Notes: generated from the letters alone by a model not told the origin. DNA of 64,000 bases from Dokdonella sp. (GCF_017744955.1 NZ_JAGIAG010000018.1:124001-188000), one strand, 5' to 3'. Counted from the stretch's first letter, positions 19,238 through 31,780 are shown. Numbers and translations: made by a program.

Positions 19238-20080
19238 ATGCGAGTTTCCCGAGATTTCCGTTTCGTCCTGCGCCTCGCGCTGATCGTGCTGCTCGCCGTA
19301 CTGGCCGGCTGCTCGCTGTTCAACCGCGGCAAGAAGAAGGGCGACGAGGCCGACACCAAGCCGGTCGAACAGGTCTACCAGAACGCGACCGAGCTGCTCG
19401 AAGGCGGCAACTACGACGGCGCCGAGCGGGTCTACCAGCGCCTGATCTCGCGCTTTCCGTTCGGGCCGTACACCGAGCAGTCGCAGCTCAACCTCGGCTA
19501 CGTGCAGTACAAGGCGAACAAGCCCGACGACGCGTACTCGTCGGTCAACCGCTTCATCAAGACCTACCCGACGCACAAGCACATCGACTACGCGTACTAC
19601 CTGCGCGGCCTGATCAACTTCAACCGCTCGGCCGGCTTCCTGGAGCGCTACGTCGGGCAGGACATGACCCGGCGCGACCAGGCCTTCCAGCGCCAGTCGT
19701 TCGACGATTTCAGCTCGCTGATCAGCCGCTATCCGCAGAGCCGCTACGCCGGCGACAGCCGCCAGCGCATGATCTACCTGCGCAACGAGATGGCGCAGGC
19801 GGACCTGCACATCGCGCTGTTCTACCTCAAGCGCAACGCCTACGTCGCCGCGGCCAACCGCGCCAAGACGATCATCGAGACCTACCCGCAGACGCCGCAG
19901 GCCGGCGACGCGCTGGCGGTGATGGTCGAAAGCTACCGCAAGCTCGGCCAGGACAAGCTCGCCACCGACGCCGAGAACGTGCTCAAGCTGAACTACCCGG
20001 ATCACCCGTTCCTGCGCGGCGACTGGCCGCGCTATCGCTCGAACTGGTGGAAGTTCATTCCGCTGATGAATCGCAGTTGA
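19238..20080 (+). CDS. bamD: BamD, outer-membrane assembly lipoprotein
   Basis: BamD is the essential TPR lipoprotein of the BAM complex, inserting beta-barrels into the outer membrane. The start at 19238 gives a lipoprotein signal with lipobox LAGC (cysteine 25); upstream in-frame ATGs destroy it. The 280-residue protein contains TPR repeats such as NATELLEGGNYDGAERVYQR and LAVMVESYRKLGQDKLATDA, and ends FIPLMNRS. It is divergent from rluD, the common rluD/bamD arrangement. Confidence 0.97.
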   Translation: MRVSRDFRFVLRLALIVLLAVLAGCSLFNRGKKKGDEADTKPVEQVYQNATELLEGGNYDGAERVYQRLISRFPFGPYTEQSQLNLGYVQYKANKPDDAYSSVNRFIKTYPTHKHIDYAYYLRGLINFNRSAGFLERYVGQDMTRRDQAFQRQSFDDFSSLISRYPQSRYAGDSRQRMIYLRNEMAQADLHIALFYLKRNAYVAAANRAKTIIETYPQTPQAGDALAVMVESYRKLGQDKLATDAENVLKLNYPDHPFLRGDWPRYRSNWWKFIPLMNRS

Positions 20081-20097
20081 GGCATCGTGCTCCTGCC

Positions 20098-20188
20098 TCT
20101 CCCGCTTGCGGGAGATCGCGCCGCAAGCACGAGTGAAGGAATCCGGAGCGCAGCATTCCGCCTGCCCTCTCCCGCAAGCGGGAGAGGG
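20098..20188. repeat. Two REP-like palindromes after bamD
   Basis: TCTCCCGC-TT-GCGGGAGA (20098-20115) and CCCTCTCCCGC-AA-GCGGGAGAGGG (20165-20188) are palindromes with 8- and 11-bp arms. A related copy lies at 43473-43496 and a degraded one at 22924-22978. These look like dispersed intergenic palindromes. Confidence 0.75.
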
Positions 20189-20189
20189 G

Positions 20190-20216
20190 AAAACAGGTGC
20201 CGTGAGGGGCTGTTTT
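20190..20216. terminator. Bidirectional terminator between bamD and nadE
   Basis: AAAACAG at 20190-20196 pairs with CTGTTTT at 20210-20216 around a 13-base GC-rich loop. The A-run and T-run allow termination of both convergent genes. Confidence 0.6.
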
Positions 20217-20246
20217 CGTACGCAGCGCCTCGCTCTTCGGCGAAAC

Positions 20247-21878
20247 CTAGCGCCAGCCTGATGTGATTGGATAACGCCGCTCGCGCCCGAACGCGCGACG
20301 CGAGACTTTCGGCCCCGGCGCCGCCTGGTGCCGCTTCCATTCGCTGATGCGCACCAGGTGCAGCACGCGGTCGACCATCGCGGCGTCGAAGCCCTCGCGC
20401 ACGATGTCCTCGCGCGACTGCTCCTGGTCGACGTAGCGGTACAGCACCGCGTCGAGCACGTCGTAGGGCGGCAGCGAGTCCTGGTCGGTCTGGTTGTCGC
20501 GCAGTTCCGCCGACGGCGCGCGCTCGATCACTTCGACCGGAATGACCGGCGCGTCCGCCGCCGCGTTGCGCCAGTGTGCGAGCGCGTAGACCTCGGTCTT
20601 GTACAGGTCCTTGATCGGCGCGTAACCGCCGCACATGTCGCCGTAGATCGTCGCGTAGCCGACCGCATACTCGCTCTTGTTGCCGGTGGTCAGCACCAGG
20701 CCGCCGAACTTGTTCGACAGCGCCATCAGAATCGCGCCGCGGCAGCGTGACTGCAGGTTTTCCTCGGTCGCGTCGACCGCGCGATCCGCGAACGCCGGCG
20801 CCAGCGCCTCGACGAAGCCCTTGAACGGCGCCTCGATCGGTACCGTCAGCATCTCCACGCCGAGCGCGCGTGCCTGCTGCTCGGCCAGATCGTTGCTGAG
20901 CCCCGAGGTGTAGCGCGACGGCAGGCGCACGCCGGTCACGTTCCGCGCGCCGAGCGCGTCGACCGCGAGCGCCAGCACCAGGGCCGAGTCGATGCCGCCG
21001 GAGAGGCCGATCCACACCTTGCCGAACCCGTTCTTCGCGCAGTAGTCGCGCGTGCCGCGCACGATCGCGCGCCACGCCAGCGCTTCGCGGCTTTCGTCGG
21101 CCTCGACCGGCCAGCTAGCCGGCGCGAACTTTCGCGTCGCCGGGTCGTAGTCGGCGACCAGCCAGTGGTCCTCGAACGCCCGCGCGGCGGGATGGATGAA
21201 GCCGTCGCCGTCGGCGAGCACCGAGGCGCCGTCGAAGACCAGCGCGTCCTGCCCGCCGACCACGTTGAGATAGGCCAGCGCGACGTCGGTTTCATGCACG
21301 CGCGCCTCCAGCAAGGCGTCGCGCTGCGCATGCTTGTCGCGCTCGAACGGCGAGGCGTTCGGCACCAGCACCAGCTCGGCGCCGGCGCGCACGGTGTCGG
21401 CCAGGGGCTCGGCGAACCAGAGATCCTCGCAGATCACCAGGCCGACCGGCACGCCCTTGACGTCGAACACGCAGGCGCCGCCGTCGGGATCGATTTCGAA
21501 GTAGCGGCGCTCGTCGAACACCGCGTAGTTCGGCAGCTCGCGCTTGCGATACGTCGCGGCGACCGCGCCGTCGCGCAGCACGCTGGCCGCGTTGAACGCG
21601 ACCGCGCCGTCGGACTCCGGCCAGCCGACCACGGCGACGATGCCTTGCGCATGCGATGCGATGCGCGCGAGCGCGGCTTCGCACTCGGCGAGGAAGCTCG
21701 GCCGCAGCAGCAGGTCTTCGGGCGGATAGCCGCTGAGCGCCAGCTCCGGAAACAGCACGACGTCGGCGCGGTGCACGTCGCGCGCCTCGGCGATCAGCGC
21801 CGCGATGCGCGCTTCGTTGCGCGCGACGGCGCCGACCGGGAAATCGAACTGGGCGAGGGCGATGCGGAGCGAAGCCAT
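20247..21878 (-). CDS. nadE: Glutamine-dependent NAD+ synthetase
   Basis: NadE amidates deamido-NAD with glutamine-derived ammonia. The start at 21878 (MASLRIALAQFDFPVGAVAR) gives 543 residues. The N-terminal half is a nitrilase-type glutaminase domain with the Glu-Lys-Cys triad plausible in LFPELALSGYPPEDLL, RKRELPNYAVFDERRYF and VGLVICEDLWF. The C-terminal half has the synthetase P-loop SGGIDSALVLALAVDALG and TGNKSEYAVGYATIYGDMCG. The last residues run into a repeat-rich gap. Confidence 0.96.
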   Translation of the reverse strand: MASLRIALAQFDFPVGAVARNEARIAALIAEARDVHRADVVLFPELALSGYPPEDLLLRPSFLAECEAALARIASHAQGIVAVVGWPESDGAVAFNAASVLRDGAVAATYRKRELPNYAVFDERRYFEIDPDGGACVFDVKGVPVGLVICEDLWFAEPLADTVRAGAELVLVPNASPFERDKHAQRDALLEARVHETDVALAYLNVVGGQDALVFDGASVLADGDGFIHPAARAFEDHWLVADYDPATRKFAPASWPVEADESREALAWRAIVRGTRDYCAKNGFGKVWIGLSGGIDSALVLALAVDALGARNVTGVRLPSRYTSGLSNDLAEQQARALGVEMLTVPIEAPFKGFVEALAPAFADRAVDATEENLQSRCRGAILMALSNKFGGLVLTTGNKSEYAVGYATIYGDMCGGYAPIKDLYKTEVYALAHWRNAAADAPVIPVEVIERAPSAELRDNQTDQDSLPPYDVLDAVLYRYVDQEQSREDIVREGFDAAMVDRVLHLVRISEWKRHQAAPGPKVSRRAFGRERRYPITSGWR

Positions 21879-21975
21879 GCGGACGCGTCGGGCGAGCGGT
21901 GGGGCCGGCATGATACCGCTGCGCGTGCCCGAGGTTTCTCGCCGTTACGCCGCGCGACTCCGGGAAAGAGCGCAA

Positions 21976-22007
21976 ACAAAAAGGCCGCGGATCGCTCTGC
22001 GGCCTTT
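21976..22007 (-). terminator. Rho-independent terminator of sucCD
   Basis: AAAGGCCGC at 21980-21988 pairs with GCGGCCTTT at 21999-22007. Read leftward, the stem is followed by TTTTTGTTT, a good U-tract, 22 bases beyond the sucD stop. Confidence 0.85.
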
Positions 22008-22029
22008 CGTTCGAACGCGTGGCGAACGA

Positions 22030-22905
<876 letters not shown>

Positions 22906-22988
22906 GGTGATTCCTTTGATTTCCCTTCCCTCGCTCGCGGGGGAAGGTGGCCCGGAGGGCCGGAAGAGGGTGCTCTAGGCGCGATCTC

Positions 22989-24155
<1,167 letters not shown>

Positions 24156-24350
24156 CTGGACACCTTGAGAGTGGGACGCGCGGGAACGGCGCCGACAACG
24201 CGCCGCGGAGCGCAATCCGGAGAGCGGCCGGCAGAGGCCGGCCGCGAAACGGGTGCCTATTCTCGGGGAACGTCGGCGTGAAATCAAAAGACACGAAGGT
24301 TGCGGCCGCGCTCTCGGTTCGTCACGACGCACTCGTTATACTTTGGTCGA

Positions 24351-25979
24351 ATGGGGACCGACCGCCGCGCGCGCAGCCACGCCGACTCACCGGGCGACAT
24401 CACCCGGCGTGAACTGTATTTCTTCAATCTGTACCGCTGCCTCGAGGCGGTGGTCTACGTCGCGCTGGTGTACAGCCCGTACGCGGTGGAGTGGGTCAAG
24501 GTCACGCGCCCGCTGCTCGGCCAGGTCGTCGCCGGCGTCTACCTGATCGTTTCCCTCGCCCTGCTGTTCGGCACCGACCGCCTGCGCGCCCGGCTCGCCA
24601 ACGGCATCAGCGCGGCGCTGTTCGTCGACATCCTGGCCGCTTCGCTGGTGCTGGTCTCCACCAGCGGCTACGAGACGATATCGCTGATGGTGCTGGTCAA
24701 CGTCGGCATCGCCTCGCTGCTGCTGCCGCGGCGCGCGTTCCTGTTCGCGACGATCGCGGCGCTCGGCCTGATCGTTCCCTACGTCTACGGCCGCTTCGTC
24801 GATCCGGCGTTCACGCGCTCTCCTTTCGAGACCACGGCGATCGCGGCCGCGTACTTCCTGGTCGCCCTGTTGATGCGCCACGTCGGCCTGCACATGCGCG
24901 CGACCGAGGCGTTGGCGGAGAAGCGCGGCGTCGACCTGCTCAACCTCGAGCAAGTCAACGAGCTGATCATCCAGCGCATGAAGACCGGCGTGCTGCTGGT
25001 CGACGCGGCCAACGCGATCCTGCGCATCAACGAATCGGCCTGGCACCTGATCGGCAATCCGCCGCCGAACCAGCGCGAACTCGGCAGCGTCGCGCCGGAG
25101 CTGTCGCGCCGCCTGTATCACTGGCGCCACTCGGGCAAGGCCGAGCAGACCGCGGTGGCGCTGGCGCCGGACATGCCCGAGGTGATCCCGCGCTTCACGC
25201 GCCTGACGCCGAACGACGACACCAACGTGCTGATCTTTCTCGACGACACCTCGCTGCTGTCGCGCCGCGCCGAGGAACTGACGCTGTCCTCGCTCGGACG
25301 CCTGTCCGCCTCGATCGCGCACGAGATCCGCAATCCGCTCGCCGCCATCCGCTATTCCGCGCAGTTGCTGGCCGAGTCGCCGAAGCTGACCGCCGAGGAC
25401 AAGCGCCTGGTCGAGATCGTCAACAACCATTGCACGCGCGCGAACGACGTGGTCGAGAACATCCTGCAGCTGTCGCGGCGCGAACGTTCGCGCCCCGAAA
25501 GCATCGACCTCAACGCCTGGGTGCTCGCCTTCGTGGAGGACTACAAGCAGTCCAACGACCTCGGCGGCGACCATCTGCGCGCGGTCACCCAGAACCGCCG
25601 CCTCGAAGCCCTGGTCGATCCGCAGCATCTGCAGCAGGTCGCCTGGAACCTGGTGCAGAACGCGCTGCGCTACGGCCGCCACCCGAACGAGCCGGCGCGC
25701 GTGACCGTGGTCGCGCGGGTCGCCGCCGACAAGGGGCCGCCGCTGATCGAGATCGTCGACCGCGGCCCCGGCATCCCGCCGAAGGTCGCCGCGCGCATCT
25801 TCGAGCCGTTCTACACCACCCACGAGTACGGCACCGGCCTCGGCCTGTACCTGGCCAAGCAGATGGCCGAAGCGAGCCAGGCCGCGCTCGAATACGTGCC
25901 CATCGCCGGCGGCGGCGCCTGCTTCCGCATCACGCTGATGCCGGCCGGCTCGCTGCTGGCGACGCGAATCGCCGGCTGA
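24351..25979 (+). CDS. pilS: PilS, type IV pilus sensor histidine kinase
   Basis: PilS is the membrane kinase that controls PilR and pilin transcription. The start at 24351 (MGTDRRARSHADSPGD) gives 542 residues. About six hydrophobic segments occupy residues 35-185, then a PAS-like region, then the H-box SIAHEIRNPLAAIRYS and the ATPase domain with QNALRYGRH, DRGPGIPP and GTGLGLYLAKQM. A TATACT hexamer at 24337-24342 lies 8 bases before the ATG, so a leaderless or nearly leaderless message is possible. pilR follows after 108 bases. Confidence 0.95.
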   Translation: MGTDRRARSHADSPGDITRRELYFFNLYRCLEAVVYVALVYSPYAVEWVKVTRPLLGQVVAGVYLIVSLALLFGTDRLRARLANGISAALFVDILAASLVLVSTSGYETISLMVLVNVGIASLLLPRRAFLFATIAALGLIVPYVYGRFVDPAFTRSPFETTAIAAAYFLVALLMRHVGLHMRATEALAEKRGVDLLNLEQVNELIIQRMKTGVLLVDAANAILRINESAWHLIGNPPPNQRELGSVAPELSRRLYHWRHSGKAEQTAVALAPDMPEVIPRFTRLTPNDDTNVLIFLDDTSLLSRRAEELTLSSLGRLSASIAHEIRNPLAAIRYSAQLLAESPKLTAEDKRLVEIVNNHCTRANDVVENILQLSRRERSRPESIDLNAWVLAFVEDYKQSNDLGGDHLRAVTQNRRLEALVDPQHLQQVAWNLVQNALRYGRHPNEPARVTVVARVAADKGPPLIEIVDRGPGIPPKVAARIFEPFYTTHEYGTGLGLYLAKQMAEASQAALEYVPIAGGGACFRITLMPAGSLLATRIAG

Positions 25980-26087
25980 AAGATGCCGCCCGGCCCGCCT
26001 GTCGCCGGTATCGTGGTTCACAATTCTTTGCCTTGACGCGCTTCACGCTCTACGCTTGCAGGCACCCCTGAGCCTCGAACCGACGGC

Positions 26088-27539
<1,452 letters not shown>

Positions 27540-27665
27540 GCCGGGAGATCCGCGGACGAACTGAGACGACGCTGACCGCTTCACTCGATCTTAGGCCCAG
27601 TGGGGGCTCAGCCTGCTACTGCCCTCCTCCGCGATAGACAGACAGAAGGCAAACCTCGCACCCAT

Positions 27666-27680
27666 TGTCACTCCCTGACA
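27666..27680 (+). promoter_or_regulatory. Candidate PilR enhancer site
   Basis: TGTCA-CTCCC-TGACA is a perfect inverted repeat about 140 bases upstream of the expected pilA start of transcription. A partial second copy (CTCCCTGGTCA) follows at about 27691-27701. Known PilR sites contain TGTC-type half-sites upstream of sigma-54 pilin promoters. Confidence 0.55.
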
Positions 27681-27784
27681 GTTTTCGCGACTCCCTGGTC
27701 AAAGCCTTGCTGCGCTTCGAGACGCAGGTCTCATCACATTACGTTCACACCGTGAACTGTGCCGCTCACCGCGATCAGAGTGGC

Positions 27785-27801
27785 TTGGCACGCTTGCTGC
27801 T
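27785..27801 (+). promoter_or_regulatory. Sigma-54 promoter of pilA
   Basis: TTGGCACGCTTGCTGCT matches the sigma-54 consensus, with GG at 27787-27788 and GC at 27799-27800 separated by exactly 10 bases. The inferred transcript starts near 27812. The context (PilR encoded just upstream, pilin just downstream) supports it. Confidence 0.85.
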
Positions 27802-27913
27802 GCGTGAGGGACGCGAGCCGCCGATCCAGTACCGGGCGATCGCGGAAGCGGGCCCGCCTTGCAAGGTTGGCGGCTCACGGCAGTCCGACTCACCTATTCC
27901 ACGAGGAAACGTC

Positions 27914-28339
27914 ATGAATACGAAGAAGATCCAAAAAGGCTTCACGCTGATCGAACTGATGATCGTAGTTGCAATCATCGCGATCCTGGCTGCCATCGCA
28001 CTGCCGGCATATCAGGACTATGTTGCACGCGCCCAGGCGACGGAGTCGCTGTCGGCCACGGGCGGCCTGCAGGCGGACATCGCCGTCGAGTATTCCGAAA
28101 CCAACGCCATCGCTCCTGCTGCGGAGACGATCGCGGAAGCCACCGCGCTCGCGGGCAAGTATTTCCCGGCCGGCGGTGCAGCTGTCGCGGCTGGCGGCGT
28201 CATTACCGTCGCCTTCAACTCCGGCGCGCTGTCCGGCCAAACCATGACCATCACGCCGACCCTCAACAGCGGACAGATTTCCCGCTGGACCTGTACGGGC
28301 CTGACCAAGACGCAGCATATTCCTTCCGGCTGCCGCTAA
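27914..28339 (+). CDS. pilA: PilA, major type IV pilin (prepilin)
   Basis: PilA is the pilus structural subunit. The 141-residue prepilin starts MNTKKIQKGFTLIELMIVVA: a short basic leader, the PilD cleavage site after Gly9, N-methylated Phe and Glu5, then the N-terminal assembly helix to about residue 60. The C-terminal D-region is bounded by two cysteines (RWTCTG and PSGC), probably a disulfide. GAGGAA precedes the ATG. G+C is clearly lower than in pilR. A longer in-frame reading from 27665 runs through the promoter and is rejected. Confidence 0.97.
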   Translation: MNTKKIQKGFTLIELMIVVAIIAILAAIALPAYQDYVARAQATESLSATGGLQADIAVEYSETNAIAPAAETIAEATALAGKYFPAGGAAVAAGGVITVAFNSGALSGQTMTITPTLNSGQISRWTCTGLTKTQHIPSGCR

Positions 28340-28397
28340 TCTCCGCCAAGGCAGGCGATTCAGTATCACCTGAAACTCGCCAGCCTCGCAGCACTCG

Positions 28398-28427
28398 ACA
28401 AACCCTGCTTCGGCAGGGTTTGTTTTT
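28398..28427 (+). terminator. Rho-independent terminator of pilA
   Basis: ACAAACCCTGC-TTCG-GCAGGGTTTGT followed by TTTT is a perfect 11-bp stem with a stable TTCG loop and a T-run, 58 bases after the pilA stop. It makes pilA largely monocistronic. Confidence 0.93.
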
Positions 28428-28564
28428 CGTAGCTAGAACAATAGAGCAGTCGCTCACAACCGAATCTCCCGAAACTTTTCGAGAGAGATCTGTCGTTTAG
28501 GTCATGTTCGCCTTACTTGAATTGAGCTACATTCGAACAACTTCGGGGCTTGCAAGCAATTCTT

Positions 28565-30292
28565 ATGGCGACGCAGATGAATGCGGCACCGCTGGTGGGT
28601 CTGTCAGGTGTCGCCAAGCGGCTGGTAGCAGAGGGTTTCGTTGCCGAAAGCGAGGCACGTAAGGCAGCGGAGGAAGCCGCACGCCAGAAGATCCCGCTGG
28701 GTGCTTGGCTGACCGAGAACGGATTTGCCACCAGCCAGCAAGTCGCGCAGGTGTCATCTGCCGAGTTCGGCATGCCGTTGCTCGATATCGAAGCATTGGA
28801 CCTGGTCCAGTTACCGATGACGGTGGTGCGCGAAGACCTGATCACTCGACACAAGGCGCTGCCGCTGTTTAAGCGAGGTAACCGCCTGTTCGTCGGCGTG
28901 TCCGATCCGACCAATCTCCGTGCGTTGGATGAGATCAAGTTCCAGTCAAACCATCTAATCGAGCCGATTCTGATCGATGCTCAACAGCTCGATCGCGCTA
29001 TCGAACAAGCCATCAACGCGACCGGCCCGACGATCACCGGACTCGACGATGCCGAAGGGCTCGAAAACCTCGACCTCGGCGCTTTGAGTGACGATAACGA
29101 GTCAGCCGGCGTTGACGCCACAGCCGCGGACGACGCGCCAGTGGTGAAGTTCGTCAACAAAGTACTGGTCGATGCAATCAAGCGCGGCGCCTCGGACATC
29201 CATTTCGAGCCCTACGAAACCGCATTCCGTGTGCGATTCCGCATGGATGGCATGCTGCGTTCAGTCGCTTCGCCGCCGGTAAAGTTGAACGCGCGCATCT
29301 CCTCTCGCCTGAAAGTCATGAGCGGCCTCGACATCGCCGAGCGCCGCGTACCGCAGGACGGCCGCATCAAATTGAATCTGTCGAAGACGAAGTCGGTCGA
29401 CTTCCGCGTCAGCACTTGTCCGACTCTGTTCGGCGAGAAGATCGTGCTGCGTATCCTCGACGGCTCGGCCGCCAAGATGGGCATCGAGAAGCTCGGCTAC
29501 GAAGACGACCAGAAGCAGCTTTTTCTCGACGCGATCCAGAAACCTTATGGCATGGTGCTGGTCACCGGCCCAACTGGCTCGGGCAAGACGGTGTCGCTGT
29601 ATACCGCGCTGAACATCCTCAATACCGAAGGCCGCAACATCTCGACCGTCGAAGACCCGGTCGAGATACGCCTGCCTGGCGTCAACCAGGTGCAACAGAA
29701 CACCAAGCGCGGCATGACCTTCGCCGCCGCGCTGCGCTCATTCCTGCGCCAGGATCCGGACGTGATCATGGTCGGTGAGATCCGTGATCTCGAGACCGCC
29801 GAGATCGCGATCAAGGCTGCGCAAACCGGGCACATGGTGTTGTCGACCTTGCACACCAACGATGCCGCTCAGACGATCGCGCGTCTTATGAACATGGGCA
29901 TCGCTCCGTACAACATTACTTCGTCGGTAACTCTGGTCATCGCGCAGCGTCTGGCTCGACGCCTGCACGACTGCAAGCAATCGCTCTCGTTGCCGGCGGC
30001 CGCTCTACTCGCCGAAGGTTTCACCCAAACCGAAATCGATGCAGGGCTGCAGATTTTCGACGCAGTCGGCTGTTCAAGCTGCAACGAAGGGTATAAAGGA
30101 CGCACGGGCATCTATCAAGTGATGCCGATGAACGAAGAGATCCAGAAGATCATTCTCGCTGGCGGCAATGCTTTGAGAATCGCCGAGCAGGCGCGGCTCG
30201 ACGGGGTGCGCGATTTGCGCGCCTCGGCCCTAAGAAAAGTCAAACAGGGTGTCGTGAGCTTGGCCGAGATTAATCGCGTGACCAAGGACTGA
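28565..30292 (+). CDS. pilB: PilB, type IV pilus extension ATPase
   Basis: PilB powers pilus assembly. From the ATG at 28565 (MATQMNAAPLVGLSG) the product is 575 residues; an ATG at 28577 is an equally good start. It has an N-terminal MshEN/GSPII-E domain (to about 150) and the ATPase core with Walker A GPTGSGKT, Asp box EDPVEIRLPGV, Walker B VGEIRDLETA and His box STLHTNDAAQ. The zinc-binding tail has CSSCNEGYKGRTG, but the first pair reads RRLHDCK, with only one cysteine. G+C is low for the window. Confidence 0.95.
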   Translation: MATQMNAAPLVGLSGVAKRLVAEGFVAESEARKAAEEAARQKIPLGAWLTENGFATSQQVAQVSSAEFGMPLLDIEALDLVQLPMTVVREDLITRHKALPLFKRGNRLFVGVSDPTNLRALDEIKFQSNHLIEPILIDAQQLDRAIEQAINATGPTITGLDDAEGLENLDLGALSDDNESAGVDATAADDAPVVKFVNKVLVDAIKRGASDIHFEPYETAFRVRFRMDGMLRSVASPPVKLNARISSRLKVMSGLDIAERRVPQDGRIKLNLSKTKSVDFRVSTCPTLFGEKIVLRILDGSAAKMGIEKLGYEDDQKQLFLDAIQKPYGMVLVTGPTGSGKTVSLYTALNILNTEGRNISTVEDPVEIRLPGVNQVQQNTKRGMTFAAALRSFLRQDPDVIMVGEIRDLETAEIAIKAAQTGHMVLSTLHTNDAAQTIARLMNMGIAPYNITSSVTLVIAQRLARRLHDCKQSLSLPAAALLAEGFTQTEIDAGLQIFDAVGCSSCNEGYKGRTGIYQVMPMNEEIQKIILAGGNALRIAEQARLDGVRDLRASALRKVKQGVVSLAEINRVTKD

Positions 30293-30386
30293 TCTGCTGC
30301 TCGCCCGAGCCTACGACTCAAATCGCCTCGGCGGCATGTAATCGTACGATCGGTCGAAAGAAAGTGAATTAAACCTATATCTGAGG

Positions 30387-30445
30387 CCCGCTCTTCGGGC
30401 CATTCGCTCCGCGAGTGCTCACTTGAGCACTCCGGCTCAACAGCT
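30387..30445 (+). other. Two small hairpins in the pilB-pilC gap
   Basis: The 200-base gap contains GGCCCG-CTCTT-CGGGCC (30387-30403 region) and TTGAGC-ACTCCG-GCTCAA (30423-30440), the second followed by CAGCTCAATTTTT. One or both may act as weak terminators after pilB. The stretch is A+T-rich, and AGGGG precedes the pilC start. Confidence 0.5.
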
Positions 30446-30492
30446 CAATTTTTGCCAGAATGGCGTAGTTTCAGGAACCCCAGGGGAACAAC

Positions 30493-31770
30493 ATGGCCAC
30501 CGTGACCGCCCTGAAGACGAAAGCCGCCACCGCACAGCGCGGCAAGCAACGTGCGCAGGTCAGCGATCTGCAGACCTTCACCTGGGTCGGCCTCGACAAA
30601 CGCGGGGTCAAAATCAAGGGCGAGCAGATCAGTAAGAACGCGAGTCTGGTCAAGGCCGACCTGCGCAAGCAGGGCATCAACCCACAGATGGTCAAGCCGA
30701 AGCCCAAACCGCTGTTCGGCAAGACCGGCAAAACGATCAAGGGACGCGACATCGCGATCTTCAGTCGCCAGCTCGCGACGATGATGGCCGCGGGGGTGCC
30801 GATGGTCCAGGGTTTCGAGATCGTCGCCGGTGGCCAGGCCAATCCACGCATGAAGGACATGCTGACGGACATCAAGACGGAGATCGAGGGTGGTTCAGCG
30901 CTTAACGAGGCGCTCGGCAAGTATCCCGTGCAGTTCGACGAGCTTTATCGCAATCTCGTTCGCGCCGGCGAGTCGGCCGGCGTACTCGACACCGTGCTCG
31001 ACACGATCGCGACCTATAAGGAAAACATTGAGAACATCAAGGGGAAAATTAAGAAGGCAATGTTCTACCCAACCGCAGTCCTCGCGGTGGCGATCATTGT
31101 TGCCTCGATCCTGCTGATTTTTGTGATTCCGCAATTCGAAAGCGTCTTCAAGAACTTCGGCGCAGACCTTCCGGCTTTTACGCAAATGCTGATCAGCCTA
31201 TCCCGATTTATGGTTTCGTATTGGTGGCTGATGCTACTTATCGCCATCGGCACGATCGCTGGACTGATTATGCTGTACAAGCGCTCGGATAAATTCGCGC
31301 ATTTCATCGGACGTGCCCTGTTGAAGCTCCCGATTATTGGGCAGATTCTTCGGCAATCAGCAATTGCCCGTTTTGCACGCACACTCGGAGTGACCTTCCG
31401 CGCTGGCGTGCCACTGGTTGAGGCCTTGGATTCAGTTTCCAATGCTACCGGGAGCGTCGTCTATAATGACGCGGTCAAGCGCATCCGTGAGGATGTCGCG
31501 ATCGGCCACCAACTTCAACTCGCGATGCGCCAGACAATCCTGTTCCCGAACATGGTCGTGCAGATGATCGCGATTGGCGAAGAGTCCGGCGCTCTCGACA
31601 AGATGCTGTTCAAGATCGCCGAATTCTACGAGACCGAGGTCAACAACGCCGTCGATGCGCTTTCAAGCTTGCTTGAGCCGCTGATCATGGTCGTTATCGG
31701 CGTGATGGTCGGCAGCATGGTGGTCGGCATGTATCTACCGATCTTCAAACTCGGCGCAGTGGTCGGTTGA
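30493..31770 (+). CDS. pilC: PilC, inner-membrane platform protein of the pilus
   Basis: PilC is the GspF-family platform that docks PilB and extracts pilin from the membrane. The 425-residue protein has two GspF domains (about 90-215 and 290-415) and three membrane helices (about 190-215, 240-265 and 395-420, the last VVIGVMVGSMVVGMYLPIF). The repeated phrase FSRQLATMMAAGVPMVQGFE and FARTLGVTFRAGVPLVEALD marks the start of each half. It lies 10 bases before pilD. Parts are near 46% G+C (hand count of 31021-31140). Confidence 0.97.
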   Translation: MATVTALKTKAATAQRGKQRAQVSDLQTFTWVGLDKRGVKIKGEQISKNASLVKADLRKQGINPQMVKPKPKPLFGKTGKTIKGRDIAIFSRQLATMMAAGVPMVQGFEIVAGGQANPRMKDMLTDIKTEIEGGSALNEALGKYPVQFDELYRNLVRAGESAGVLDTVLDTIATYKENIENIKGKIKKAMFYPTAVLAVAIIVASILLIFVIPQFESVFKNFGADLPAFTQMLISLSRFMVSYWWLMLLIAIGTIAGLIMLYKRSDKFAHFIGRALLKLPIIGQILRQSAIARFARTLGVTFRAGVPLVEALDSVSNATGSVVYNDAVKRIREDVAIGHQLQLAMRQTILFPNMVVQMIAIGEESGALDKMLFKIAEFYETEVNNAVDALSSLLEPLIMVVIGVMVGSMVVGMYLPIFKLGAVVG

Positions 31771-31780
31771 CCTTGCCAAG

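Larger units (their letters stand above)
27540..27913 (+). other. pilR-pilA intergenic control region
   Basis: These 374 bases hold no gene I can support. They contain a PilR-type palindrome (27666-27680), a second perfect palindrome, GTTCAC-ACC-GTGAAC (27743-27757), the sigma-54 promoter (27785-27801) and a leader of about 100 bases before pilA with GAGGAA upstream of its ATG. Confidence 0.75.

Noticed and set aside
17222..20005. 927-codon minus-strand frame over pgeF, rluD and bamD
   Set aside because: It is a shadow: bamD and pgeF lie in better frames with clear motifs.
27665..27913. N-terminal extension of pilA from 27665
   Set aside because: It passes through the PilR site and sigma-54 promoter, and the prepilin leader begins cleanly at 27914.
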